A DNA stretch of 51,352 nt from Lachnospiraceae bacterium UBA3689 (GTDB lineage Bacteria; Bacillota; Clostridia; Lachnospirales; Lachnospiraceae). Made by a program: the position numbers and the translations under genes. A model generated the notes under the pieces. The model worked only from the letters and a program-made list of their open reading frames with translations. It did not search any database and was not told where the DNA came from. How positions within the stretch are numbered: position 1 is the stretch's first letter; every line of letters begins with the position of its first letter. Where the stretch lies: NCBI GenBank assembly GCA_002371465.1, contig DFIU01000020.1, positions 1-51,352 on the forward strand. Direction: 5' to 3'. This document shows, piece after piece, positions 1 through 8,410 of the stretch.

Positions 1-17
1 TCCTCTTTTCAAAAATG

Positions 18-47
18 TAGACTTTCCCGCACATCTGGGACTATAAT
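18..47 (+). promoter_or_regulatory. Putative promoter of the TetR-type gene
   Basis: A perfect TATAAT lies at 42-47, with TAGACTT 17 bases upstream (18-24). The -35 is not canonical, but the same TAGACTT-17-TATAAT arrangement recurs on the minus strand at 5269-5298 and 19525-19554. GTAGACTTT (17-25) is repeated inverted as AAAGTCTAC at 129-137, and short hairpins lie between, so the roughly 190-base leader may carry operators. The start site is inferred. Confidence 0.35.
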
Positions 48-238
48 AAATCTGTCTATCTACACTCCCCTTTTCGGGTGTTAAGACCATATTTCTTCAT
101 CTCTTTTGATGAACCTTCACCGTGAAATAAAGTCTACGTTTTCACACAATAAATGTTCACAAATTCTTTATACAGCGGCAGCTTGCTGTGTCTTGTTTCG
201 ATTTCAAATATGGTGAAGAAAAATGAAAGGGGATGATT

Positions 239-811
239 TTGTTGGCAACGGACATACAGACAAACATTGCAAATGCACTTTTGGATCTATCTCTTGAGTA
301 TCCATCGCGGTCTGATTTTTCCATGGACGAAATTGCCGCACGGGCGGGAATGACGCGACAGGCCCTTTATCAACAGCATTTCAGGAGCAATAGGGAGATT
401 GTGGAATATCTCCGACAGACGATGGGCACTGAGATCAATGCTCTGTTTCAGCAGTATAATTCGGCCACCGGTCAGAATCCCCTGGAATATTTTGCGAACA
501 ACATTCTTCCAATGCTTTATAAGAACAGGAAACTGATCCGCTGTTTCTGCACAACGGAAATTGATCCAACATGGCGTCCTTTTATTCAGAAGATCTATCT
601 GGAGTGGGGACTTAACAACTACAATACCAGCGGAAATGCATATCACCTTTCGGATCGGGCCATGACAAAGCTGTTCGTAAAGTCAACGATGGCTATTGTT
701 GAAGCCTGGCTCTGTCAGGAAGATCCTGCTCCGATAGAGGAATTTCGTACAGATTTTTTACGCCTTGCAAAAACGCCGATCTATGAACTTCTTGCAGTAA
801 AAACCAGCTGA
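239..811 (+). CDS. TetR/AcrR-type transcriptional regulator
   Basis: Protein of about 190 residues. The N-terminal third reads as a TetR helix-turn-helix (MDEIAARAGMTRQALYQQHF), followed by an alpha-helical ligand-binding region without a recognisable subfamily. An ATG at 233 directly abuts the ribosome-binding site GAAAGGGG (225-232), so the real start is more likely TTG at 239 or 242, at 6-9 bases spacing. No clear target gene sits next to it: the following gene is a broken membrane protein in the same direction, about 95 bases away. TetR proteins are usually repressors released by a small ligand; the ligand is unknown. Confidence 0.8.
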   Translation: MLATDIQTNIANALLDLSLEYPSRSDFSMDEIAARAGMTRQALYQQHFRSNREIVEYLRQTMGTEINALFQQYNSATGQNPLEYFANNILPMLYKNRKLIRCFCTTEIDPTWRPFIQKIYLEWGLNNYNTSGNAYHLSDRAMTKLFVKSTMAIVEAWLCQEDPAPIEEFRTDFLRLAKTPIYELLAVKTS

Positions 812-907
812 TCGTATCCAGTTTTTTCTTCCGTGGAAGGTTGAGAAAAATTTGGTGGTATAGATGAAGCTTTTTATCCTTTAAAGATTTGTTGAAAGGA
901 TGGGGAT

Positions 908-1800
908 ATGACGAAAAGGAACAGAACCTTAGCAAGTGCTGAATATACGGGTACAAAACAGAAGAGAAAGAATCATCTGGTAAGACGGATCATCCTGAGC
1001 ATTTTGTTCTTTTTGGCCATCCTCTTTTGTTCTTCAATGGCAGCCGGAATACTGGCCCATCGCTTTATAACGGAAAATATTCTGGCCATAATCGGCTTTG
1101 CGCTGGCTGTGCTTATGTTATTGCCTTTTGGACGATGGCTTGTACATCTGGATAGAAAAACAAATTCCGGGCTGGCTGTTCTGCCGCCGGTTATTCTGAT
1201 CATCATTCTCTTCCTTCTTACCTTTGCCCTAATGGCCCATCAGCTGGGCAAATCTTCCCCTCTGGCAGAGCCTGGTAAAAATATCAATTCGTGCGGGTAT
1301 AACCATGATTTTACCGACTTTGGAAGTGACAGCCTGGAGAAACTGATTGAAAAAAATGCGGCAAATCAAAAAATAGTCTCGTGGCCAGGATTGACAGGAA
1401 CGATTATCATGAGGTTTTCCTAAGTACAGAAAATGAAGTTACAGCATACGAATTTGCGGAACAAGATAAGCGGTATTTTTATCTTGGAATGCGGAAGCTG
1501 GTCTACCACGCCGCCCGGTATCCGGCCAGTTCCTACAGCTGGCAGGAAACAGTATTTTCGGATGCGGCACAGAGCCGCCTGTCTCACGGAATCAGAATGT
1601 TTCAAAACGGCTACAGCGATCCTGCCTGGGGCGTGACAGACTTCAATCCAGAGAAAAGTATCCGTATCAGAGGAAAATCTCCGGATCTGGTGAAAGAATT
1701 AAAAACGTCCGGCGGCCCAGCCGTATATCTGTGGATTTATCAGAATTTGGGCAATACAGCGGAATTAAAACTCAGAGATGTAGACGTGGAAGAACCTTAA
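908..1800 (+). pseudogene. Frameshifted membrane protein of unknown function
   Basis: Two overlapping frames make one protein of about 297 residues if one base is added. The first frame (908-1423) gives three membrane helices near residues 26-46, 55-75 and 89-110. The second (to 1800) gives a soluble domain of about 140 residues. Adding one A to the run of six at 1368-1373 joins them smoothly (IEKNAANQK then NSLVARIDRNDYHEV). The A-run is not a canonical -1 slippery heptamer, so decay or a sequencing error is more likely than programmed shifting. The start follows GAAAGGATGGGG. ATCCTTT (877-883) is complementary to the AAAGGAT of that site. I do not recognise the family. Confidence 0.6.
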
Positions 1801-1830
1801 CTCAGCCTTCTGTCAGCCTGTCCATTCAAA

Positions 1831-1866
1831 AGAATCGGGATACTCTTGAGCCCCGTATCCCATTCT
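1831..1866. repeat. Inverted repeat (hairpin) after the broken membrane gene
   Basis: AGAATCGGGATAC (1831-1843) faces GTATCCCATTCT (1855-1866), giving about 12 pairs with one bulge and an 11-base loop. It lies 30 bases after the stop codon, where a terminator would be, but no T-run follows. It could be a mRNA 3' end stabiliser or a factor-dependent terminator. Confidence 0.5.
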
Positions 1867-2029
1867 GATAAGCCGATGCGTCCTGTGCAGTAAGGAGCGG
1901 AGTTCTCCTCAGATGGCTTTCAGGGAAGGAAGCGGGAATCTGGACAAAATGCTTCTTTTCCTGTATATTGAAGGCGTCATACGGTCGCTTGATAAAGGAA
2001 AATCTGATACTCAACCAGGAGGATGGTGG

Positions 2030-2488
2030 ATGAGCTTAACAATGTCAACAGCAGTCAGGGAAGAATCCCTGAACAGTATGCTTGAAGACGGAGAACACTA
2101 CGAAGGAAAGGTCTGGATTACAATTATGGCAAACGCCGGCAAATTGCTGGGATATTCTCTCCTTTTAGGCGGTGCCGGAGGGGCACTGTCCAACACATAT
2201 GGGTACATGGGACTTACGGAAAAGCACCTGAATCTTGTCACAGTGGGTACCATTGATGCCAGTAAGATTACCGGAAAATTTGCCATTCCACTTACGGATA
2301 TTAAAAAAATTAAAATTAAAAAAACACTGATAGGCGGAGGACAGATTCTGTATTTTGAAACCGCAGATATGAAAATGAAGATTGCAATTAACGGAAATGC
2401 TCTTTTATCGGATATAAAGGATCAGAAAGAAAACCGGGAAAAGGTGCTGGGAGGGCTGAAAAGGCGGTTTGAGCAATTCTTGGTGTGA
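2030..2488 (+). CDS. Hypothetical protein, possible PH/GRAM-like domain
   Basis: 152 residues from ATG 2030, chosen because AGGAGG (2017-2022) stands 7 bases upstream; an in-frame ATG at 1913 has no such site. No signal peptide is evident, though a glycine-rich hydrophobic stretch occurs near residues 38-58. The C-terminal half alternates short strands rich in I/K and ends in an amphipathic helix. That is the look of bacterial PH/GRAM-like domains, but this is pattern similarity only. It stands alone between the broken membrane gene and the convergent recombinase. Confidence 0.55.
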   Translation: MSLTMSTAVREESLNSMLEDGEHYEGKVWITIMANAGKLLGYSLLLGGAGGALSNTYGYMGLTEKHLNLVTVGTIDASKITGKFAIPLTDIKKIKIKKTLIGGGQILYFETADMKMKIAINGNALLSDIKDQKENREKVLGGLKRRFEQFLV

Positions 2489-2510
2489 CAGATGCCTGAT
2501 ATGGTCCTGA

Positions 2511-3101
2511 TTATGGATCATTTCGGACCCATTTTTTAAAAGTTCCATGAGAGACACCTGTAAGCTCCGCTGCCTTTCGCAGACTGATTTGATCTGTTTC
2601 CCATAAATCCCGCACCCTGGGGAAATTATCCGGAATCGGACGCTCTGGTCTGCCGAACCGGATTCCCTTCTTTTTGGCTTCGGCAATTCCCTCTAATTGG
2701 CGCTGGTGAATATTTTCCCGTTCAATTTGACTGACGTAAGAAAGAATCTGTAACACAAGATCTGCTATAAATTTACCGGTAAGTCCATTGGAAGGATTGC
2801 GGGTGTCCAGGAGAGGAAAATCCAGTACAATCAGATCGACTTCTTTTTTTCGTGTCAGGATTCTCCACTGTTCAAGAATTTCATCGTAGTTTCTCCCCAG
2901 GCGGTCAATTGATTTGATAAAAACTTCATCTCCCGTCCTGATTTTTCGAAGCATCTTTTTATAACCGGAACGTTCAAAATCTTTTCCCGACTTTTTGTCT
3001 ATAAAAATATTTTTCTTTGGTACATCTGCCGCTTTCATAGCGGCCATCTGGCGGTCGATATTCTGATCTTTGCTTGAAACACGTACATAACCATAACGCA
3101 T
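2511..3101 (-). CDS. Small serine recombinase (resolvase/invertase family)
   Basis: 196 residues, the normal length for Tn3-resolvase/Hin-type enzymes. The N-terminus MRYGYVRVSSKDQN holds the catalytic serine (S9 or S10) and Arg8. KSIDRLGRNYDEI is the conserved arginine motif, a long helix E follows (IERENIHQRQLEGIAEAKKKG), and the C-terminus is a helix-turn-helix (SLRKAAELTGVSHGTFKKW). These enzymes cut and rejoin DNA at short dyads through a 5' phosphoserine link. The ribosome-binding site is AGGAGG before the ATG. No transposase, partner res site or inverted-repeat-flanked segment was seen nearby, so it may be the relic of a mobile element or a stand-alone invertase. Confidence 0.88.
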   Translation of the reverse strand: MRYGYVRVSSKDQNIDRQMAAMKAADVPKKNIFIDKKSGKDFERSGYKKMLRKIRTGDEVFIKSIDRLGRNYDEILEQWRILTRKKEVDLIVLDFPLLDTRNPSNGLTGKFIADLVLQILSYVSQIERENIHQRQLEGIAEAKKKGIRFGRPERPIPDNFPRVRDLWETDQISLRKAAELTGVSHGTFKKWVRNDP

Positions 3102-3353
3102 ACTCCTATTCCTCCTTAATTGTTTTTTTTAAGGATAAACAAAGAGCACAATCTGGAGGGTGTGTTAAGAAAAAAATTCACTTCGCAAATCATCCGATAC
3201 AGGCTTATTCATCAAATCCGACAAGAGAAACGATTGCAGAGGCCTGTTTTGCGCAGGATGCTGGAATTTTTATCAAAAAATTTTGGATATAATTTGCGGC
3301 AAACAAAAAACGCACAGGCAGGGTTTCTCTGAAAATGCGTGAGGAGCTGATTA

Positions 3354-3737
3354 ATGAAGAAACGATTATTAAAATGGCTGATCGGAATCCTGACCGCACT
3401 TGTCGTGATTATAACAATCGACATGCTGGTCTGTATTCACCAATATGGAAAAGGGAAGGTCACCCCCTGGCAGGTGGTGGAAGTCAATCTTTTCCGTGAG
3501 GCAGTTGTGCTGGAAGAACAGGATCAGGAAGCACTGTTCCTGACCGATCACGACTGGACCGGCGATGAGCTTTTAAAGCTTGGATGCAGGGAGATAGACC
3601 GCATGGGAAGTATGGGCTATTATACCGCGCCGGACGGAACAGAGTTTCGTGTCAATGACAGGAGTGAATGGTGTCTCTTCTTTCGACTGCATGACATAGA
3701 AGGCATTACGCTGAAACAGCTGGGTCTGCATACATAA
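3354..3737 (+). CDS. Small single-span membrane protein, unknown
   Basis: 127 residues. A lysine/arginine start and one hydrophobic segment (about residues 8-28) predict a signal anchor, with the remaining 100 residues outside the membrane. The ATG follows GAGGAG. The outer domain is acidic, with aromatic and DWTGDELLKLG-type motifs, and I do not recognise it. The next gene is also a membrane protein of unknown role in the same direction, 84 bases downstream, so they may be co-transcribed. Confidence 0.6.
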   Translation: MKKRLLKWLIGILTALVVIITIDMLVCIHQYGKGKVTPWQVVEVNLFREAVVLEEQDQEALFLTDHDWTGDELLKLGCREIDRMGSMGYYTAPDGTEFRVNDRSEWCLFFRLHDIEGITLKQLGLHT

Positions 3738-3820
3738 GGGACTCGCTGATAAATGGAAGTTTCGCCCGTTTGGACTGACAGATGATTTCGAGAAAAGCAC
3801 AGAACACTGAGGTGGTATCA

Positions 3821-4510
3821 ATGAGCCGTCGAAACTGTTTTGAGGAAAATATGGGCAGAGGGGAAGAGGAAGGTATGGAAGCTGAAACGAGACAGAGCAA
3901 AAACAGCAAACGAATCAACAGACTCGTTAAATTGCTGGTTTTCCTGGTTGTATTTCTGATTATCGGGAACATTGTGCTTTGGATTGCGGCTGACTATGGG
4001 AATCATCCTTATCTTTTCTTCCTGAAGGATCTGATCGCGTGGATCACAGGAATTAACCCTCTTCTCATCGTCCTTCTTCTGTGGGTTGGCCGCCGTCACA
4101 GCCTTGCCTGCCGTCTGGGGCAGAACAGCCCTGAGGAAGCAAAGGAAGCGGCTTCGGAAAAGGAGCGCATATCCCGAAAGGAGCTTCTTATCATGTTCGC
4201 GGGGCTTTCCCTGTTGTTTTTTGTGATCTTTTCCGGACCAATGACATTGTTGGATCTTCCGTATCTTGGCAATCCGCCGGAGACCCGGATCAGCTCCCCG
4301 CACCTTGAAGATTATGAAGGCATCCCTTTCGAGGGGCTGACGTCCTCACAGACGAAACTGGAGGGCAGGGGCGAGGAAGGACAGACCATCCGGCTGATCG
4401 TCAGTGAATATGCCGAAGAGCAGTTCCGCAAAAACGGAAAGGAAGACGATTCGGTGAGAGTATGTTATATGCCGCACAGAAAGTACCTTCTGTATTTTAA
4501 AGATCTGTGA
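3821..4510 (+). CDS. Membrane protein of unknown function (three spans)
   Basis: 229 residues from ATG 3821, which has TGAGGTGG (3808-3815) at good spacing; an upstream in-frame ATG (3782) lacks a site. Hydrophobic segments occur near residues 36-57, 66-87 and 121-145 of the 229. The N-terminus is charged and the C-terminal 80 residues soluble. No family recognised. It is followed convergently by a DUF3592 protein, and both carry a soluble domain flanked by membrane spans. Confidence 0.6.
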   Translation: MSRRNCFEENMGRGEEEGMEAETRQSKNSKRINRLVKLLVFLVVFLIIGNIVLWIAADYGNHPYLFFLKDLIAWITGINPLLIVLLLWVGRRHSLACRLGQNSPEEAKEAASEKERISRKELLIMFAGLSLLFFVIFSGPMTLLDLPYLGNPPETRISSPHLEDYEGIPFEGLTSSQTKLEGRGEEGQTIRLIVSEYAEEQFRKNGKEDDSVRVCYMPHRKYLLYFKDL

Positions 4511-4603
4511 AATGGAGGCAAGTACGGAAGAAGTGATAACTTGTATGGTCACCGGAATGGAAAGATTTTTGCCGGGGTCCTGGTAAAAAAGGCAGCACCT
4601 TAG

Positions 4604-5182
4604 TTATCCTGGCTTTCTTCTGTGAAGGCTCTGTACCCACATACCAATTAGTGTTCCCGGGACAAAAAGAATCAGTAAACAGATGGCGATTCCCAAAAAC
4701 TTCCCGCCGTCTGCCCCTGCATTTACCGGATCGATGCCGGATATGCATTCCCGGGGATTCGCCGGATTATAAAACACCTCCACCTGATCCCCGACCTGAT
4801 ACTTCCTTTCGCTGTCCGACCCGGGCACCTGGCAGGTATAGGCATCCCCCTTTTCCCAGCCTGGTCTAAAGAGCGTATGGGTGAAATCATAGAGCCGCCC
4901 CCGGGAGGGGGAGGATACGATGGAACCCTCCGGCGTTGTGTACGCATAAGTGATTCGATATTCCATATGCCTTACAGGCATGCTAAGAGATGTTTTTACC
5001 CATGTATAGTCGATCTGTTCAATGACCCCACTGGTGGACTTTGTACAAACCTTTCGCAGATGGGTTACCCTCAATGCTTCTATAATTGGTTGTCCTGCCA
5101 TCAGGAAAAAAATAAACAGCAGAATTCCTGTCAGCGGCAGTATCGATTTGTCTGTCCGTCGCTTTTGTTTTTCTTTTATCAT
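4604..5182 (-). CDS. DUF3592-type membrane protein
   Basis: 192 residues from ATG 5182, chosen because AGAGG (complement of 5187-5191) precedes it; the longer reading from 5221 has its site too close. Membrane helices lie near residues 14-33 and 160-182. Between them is a beta-rich domain containing YQVGDQVEVFYNPANPREC, the signature of DUF3592 proteins. Function of the family is not established. It is driven by the promoter at 5269-5302, almost identical to that of the membrane gene ending at 18967. A second, weaker relative of the same design lies at 20514-21023. Confidence 0.75.
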   Translation of the reverse strand: MIKEKQKRRTDKSILPLTGILLFIFFLMAGQPIIEALRVTHLRKVCTKSTSGVIEQIDYTWVKTSLSMPVRHMEYRITYAYTTPEGSIVSSPSRGRLYDFTHTLFRPGWEKGDAYTCQVPGSDSERKYQVGDQVEVFYNPANPRECISGIDPVNAGADGGKFLGIAICLLILFVPGTLIGMWVQSLHRRKPG

Positions 5183-5268
5183 ATAACCTCTAAACAATGC
5201 CCCCTGAAAGACCCAACGCATCCTTCTGTCATCTTCCTAATGCTGCAAAAAAGGAAACCATATTTTTC

Positions 5269-5302
5269 ATTATAGCGACTTGACAGACCGCAAGTCTATA
5301 GA
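5269..5302 (-). promoter_or_regulatory. Minus-strand promoter with AGAC/GTCT dyad (copy 1)
   Basis: Read on the minus strand: TAGACTT (5298-5292), 17 bases, then TATAAT (5274-5269). The spacer and -35 carry the dyad AGACTTGCGGTCT. The 22 bases 5281-5302 are identical to 19537-19558, and the stretch around the -10 is nearly identical too. This indicates a duplicated promoter/operator, probably bound by one repressor, and it faces the DUF3592 gene. Confidence 0.55.
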
Positions 5303-5394
5303 ATTGTGTGGTAGAATGTGAAAAAGCTCATAGATGGCAGGACCAGACAGAGCAGAATAGAAGGAACTGGTCTGGGAAGGAGGGGGCAAAAGAC

Positions 5395-6168
5395 ATGACG
5401 GCAAAGGAATTAAGACAATGGGAAAAGAAGTTTTATCAGGCCTTGAAAGCAGCCGTAAAGGCAAGGAAAATCAAACTGTCCGCTGAGCGTGACATCTACA
5501 AGAAGGCAGACCCCTATTTTTACAGCGCCTTTTACAGTATTGCCGGAGTGGGAGACGGTAAGGTCGATATCACCTTGCATATTTCTATCAAGTACCATCG
5601 GTTTGATGAGCTTCAGCACAGCATCTTAAGGCCGGATGCTTTGCTTCACTTTACGGACAAGCTGCGTGCCAACAGCGGCGCGCTTTGTCCGGCGGGGCTC
5701 CCTGATGTAACACAGTCATTTGCGTATGACGGGAGCGAAGAAGCCATGCCGAAGCTTTGCGAGGATCTGCTGGACTTTCTGAAAGCGTACTGTTCGGATT
5801 TCCTGGCCATGGTGGAACGGGAATACGGAGATCTGGACGGTTACTACATTGCGCATAAAGAGGAGATGCCGCGGCTCGCGGGATTGGCCTATCTGGACCG
5901 GGGTGAACCGGAGAAGGCGATCGAGTGTTTCTCCTCCAAAGAGATGGACGGTGAAAATTCTCTCTGGTCGGTCGATATCAACACGGAGGAACAGTACCGC
6001 AGAGCCCAGGAAAACGGTACAGAAATCTATGTAACGGAGTATGGCACAAGCATTTACAGGAGCAGGAAAGAGCAGTTCGCCGATTACGCGGTGGCGTTGA
6101 AAAACGGCTTGGAATGGAATCATGATCGGGCGATGTACGGATTGTTGAAAAAAGAGCGATCTATTTGA
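5395..6168 (+). CDS. Hypothetical protein, possible immunity-type soluble protein
   Basis: 257 residues from ATG 5395, supported by AAGGAGGGGG (5377-5386); the upstream in-frame GTG at 5308 has none. The protein is soluble and acidic with no signal peptide. The C-terminal half contains a helix-turn-helix-like repeat (LAGLAYLDRGEPEKAIECF) resembling one TPR unit. I do not recognise the full family. The DUF4241 gene starts 50 bases downstream in the same direction, suggesting an operon. Small soluble proteins clustered like this are often toxin-immunity genes, but that is inference. Confidence 0.6.
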   Translation: MTAKELRQWEKKFYQALKAAVKARKIKLSAERDIYKKADPYFYSAFYSIAGVGDGKVDITLHISIKYHRFDELQHSILRPDALLHFTDKLRANSGALCPAGLPDVTQSFAYDGSEEAMPKLCEDLLDFLKAYCSDFLAMVEREYGDLDGYYIAHKEEMPRLAGLAYLDRGEPEKAIECFSSKEMDGENSLWSVDINTEEQYRRAQENGTEIYVTEYGTSIYRSRKEQFADYAVALKNGLEWNHDRAMYGLLKKERSI

Positions 6169-6218
6169 AGCGGATTAAGGAAAGCACAGATTATGATTCA
6201 GGAGAATGGGAGGTTGGC

Positions 6219-7049
6219 ATGAGTATATTTGACCGTTTTAAGAAAAAGAAAGAAGATCAGGTGCAGGACAGCCGGTCACAGGCGGTGCAGGCCGATCAGG
6301 AGAAGGAGGCATACCGGAAACTCCAGAGTGCCTTTGCAGAAAACCGGGCATTCCTTGCGAGAAAGGAGATGGACCCTGACACGGTTTTTCGTGTGTTTCA
6401 CGGGGAGAACGTGACGATACGCGTATTTCCGGCGGTCACCTTTCCAACCGGCAGTCTGGTTGCGGCAGACCCGCTGGCGTATCTGCCGCAGGAAGAAATG
6501 GCCGGCCATCTGCAAAGGAGTATTCCGACAGGCCGCTATGCTCTGTCCCTTGGCATCCTGCAATCAGAGATAGCGGGCATCCGGATGAGCGGGATGAAGC
6601 TGACGGTCAGTGACCGGAAGCCTGTAACCTATGAGATGGCAAAGATTGACATGCATCTGGCTGACGGAACCAAAAAGCCGCTGGATGGATGTCCGGTTGA
6701 TGCGGGGCTGCTGACCATCTGTGACGCGAAGACCGCCGAAGACTTTCAAAAGTTTGCACAGCAGTGGTACGCTGACCATCCGGAACAGAACCTCTATGAC
6801 GATTATTTCGAGGCGTTCTTTGTCCAAAGCTGGAAAGAGGAGCCAAAACTGCAGAGAGAAGGCGGGGATTTCATCCGCTGGCAGATTCCGGGCACAGACG
6901 AAGAAATCGTTATGGCGGCGTCGGGGTTCGGAGACGGTTTCTATAACCTGTTCTGGGGACTGGATGAATCCGGGAACCCGGTTGAACTCGCGGCGCTTTT
7001 CATCGATCCGGGAGCCATGGAGACCGTTGGGGAATCAGACTTGTCTTGA
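6219..7049 (+). CDS. DUF4241 family protein
   Basis: 276 residues from ATG 6219 with GGGAGG (6208-6213) five bases upstream. A basic, coiled N-terminus (about 45 residues) precedes the DUF4241 core: RVFPAVTFPTGSLVAADPL, then IPTGRYALSLGI, then CPVDAGLLTICD, and a final DGFYNLFWGLDESGNPVEL. That order of motifs is characteristic of the family, whose biochemical role is not established. It follows the unknown gene at 5395 and precedes a decayed gene starting four bases after its stop, so all three were probably one transcription unit. Confidence 0.7.
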   Translation: MSIFDRFKKKKEDQVQDSRSQAVQADQEKEAYRKLQSAFAENRAFLARKEMDPDTVFRVFHGENVTIRVFPAVTFPTGSLVAADPLAYLPQEEMAGHLQRSIPTGRYALSLGILQSEIAGIRMSGMKLTVSDRKPVTYEMAKIDMHLADGTKKPLDGCPVDAGLLTICDAKTAEDFQKFAQQWYADHPEQNLYDDYFEAFFVQSWKEEPKLQREGGDFIRWQIPGTDEEIVMAASGFGDGFYNLFWGLDESGNPVELAALFIDPGAMETVGESDLS

Positions 7050-7052
7050 GAA

Positions 7053-7713
7053 ATGTGCAGAGGCATCTGGAATGGTTTTCTATGGAAAGGGCTGCTTACC
7101 TGCTTTGCCTGCAATGATTATGAAGTGGTCGAGTCCTTTGTTCCGGCCACCTTGCCGATGCTTGAAGGAACCGGTTATACGGACAAGGTAATCAATCTGT
7201 TCAGCGCATTATATTATAAAAGGATGCGAAGCTTCAGGTAGCGCTTGCAGCAGCGGAGAAGTTCCTGTTAAAGAAAAGCCTTACAGGCATAGAAAAGTGC
7301 TATGTTCGTTTTTTCATTTCTCTTGTGGGCAAAGATGCAGAGAGGATAAGCGAATGCCTTCAAAAAATTTGTGAAGCATATCAGAGACGGGGCTATCCCG
7401 TAAAAAAATTGAAAAATGTTTTGCTCCGGAGGCACATGGATTTTATCATCTGGTAAGGTTTTTTGATGAGGTGCTGTTTGAGAGAATCAGGCTGCCGGAG
7501 CATACATGTTTTATCAAAGGATTTGAAGAGTGGCAAAGGGAAAATGATTTTCCCAAGGGCAGACAATTCTATCATTATCCTAAGGATCCTAAGGAGATGG
7601 ATGAGGCGAATCTGATTTTGCAAAAGCGGCTTCCCGTTATTCATCTGTGTAAATCTTACGGAACATGGATGATCGATGTAGAGAAATTTATTGGTGATCT
7701 GTCGGATTTTTAG
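7053..7713 (+). pseudogene. Decayed gene with two frameshifts, unknown family
   Basis: Three frames in series read as one protein of about 220 residues if one A is restored in the run at 7218-7221 and another in the run near 7417-7421. The segments join as LFSALYYK, then KDAKLQVALAAAEKFLLKK, then CFAPEAHGFYHLVRFFDEVL. The C-terminal part (FIKGFEEWQRENDFPKG ... YGTWMIDVEKFIGDLSDF) is well preserved. The overall look is of a helical immunity-type protein, but I cannot name it. The true start is unclear. Either the gene is dying or the assembly dropped bases in homopolymers. Confidence 0.55.
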
Positions 7714-7781
7714 CGGGATGCGAGAACGTCCGGTTATGAGGGAATCCTGCAGTTCATTCCGAAAAAACGGGCAGCGTCTTA

Positions 7782-7799
7782 GAGCCCGCCAAGGGGCTC
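7782..7799. terminator. Short GC hairpin, possible weak terminator
   Basis: GAGCCC (7782-7787) pairs with GGGCTC (7794-7799) across a six-base loop, 70 bases after the decayed gene and before the XRE promoter. No T-run follows, so termination is uncertain. Confidence 0.3.
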
Positions 7800-7817
7800 C
7801 ATGTTAATATGCGTTGC

Positions 7818-7847
7818 TTGTAGTAGCGGCCCTTTTTTCTATAGAAT
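7818..7847 (+). promoter_or_regulatory. Putative promoter of the XRE regulator
   Basis: TTGTAG (7818-7823) with TATAGA (7840-7845, spacer 16) or TAGAAT (7842-7847, spacer 18), about 30 bases before the start codon. Moderate match only. Confidence 0.35.
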
Positions 7848-7877
7848 GGAACTATCAGAAACAAGGAGGCGCATGGT

Positions 7878-8387
7878 ATGCTTAATGAAAACATTAAAAG
7901 ACTCCGAAAATTAAAAGGGCTGTCTCAGGAAGAACTTGCCATGAAACTGAATGTGGTAAGGCAGACGGTATCAAAATGGGAGAACGGATTATCAGTTCCA
8001 GATTCAAGTATGCTTATTTCATTGGCAGAGGAGTTGGGTACAACGGTAAGTACATTACTTGGAGAACCCGTATCGGAGCCGGCTGCAGATGACCTGAATG
8101 TTATCTCTGAAAAACTGGAGATAATTAATCAGAAGCTGGCGAAGAGAGAACTGGCAAAAGTGAAAACAATTCGCCGGGTACTGATCTTTTTGTGTGCACT
8201 TATAGTAGTGGTATTTATTGTTCTTACTGTTATGCAAAGTGCTTATCTTAACTGGAATTACCATGATCCGGAACTTGCAGTTGCCGGAACAATTATGCAT
8301 GGATTTGAATTTGCCTTTGTAAGACTTGCACCGATTGCATTTATTGCTTCCGTTATTGGAATTGTCATTACATATAAAAGCAGATAA
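7878..8387 (+). CDS. XRE-family regulator with C-terminal membrane segments
   Basis: 169 residues. Residues 1-60 are a canonical Cro/CI helix-turn-helix (NIKRLRKLKGLSQEELAMKLNVVRQTVSKWENGLSVPD). A linker and short coiled region (about 70-100) lead to two hydrophobic helices near 103-122 and 140-165. This membrane-tethered architecture is common in Firmicutes, and such proteins often sense the envelope. The start has AAGGAGG at normal spacing. The VanZ-like gene begins 23 bases after its stop, so the regulator probably controls its own operon including VanZ. Confidence 0.85.
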   Translation: MLNENIKRLRKLKGLSQEELAMKLNVVRQTVSKWENGLSVPDSSMLISLAEELGTTVSTLLGEPVSEPAADDLNVISEKLEIINQKLAKRELAKVKTIRRVLIFLCALIVVVFIVLTVMQSAYLNWNYHDPELAVAGTIMHGFEFAFVRLAPIAFIASVIGIVITYKSR

Positions 8388-8410
8388 ATTTTGGGAAAGA
8401 GGTGTGTGTA

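Noticed and set aside
35..49. Possible T-box or other known riboswitch anywhere in the leaders
   Set aside because: I looked for the T-box core (GGTGG...ACCGCG type) and common riboswitch signatures in the longer leaders and saw none.
1360..1423. Programmed -1 frameshifting in the membrane gene at 908
   Set aside because: The A-run is not placed as a canonical slippery heptamer in the reading frame, and I saw no downstream stimulatory hairpin; a lost base is simpler.
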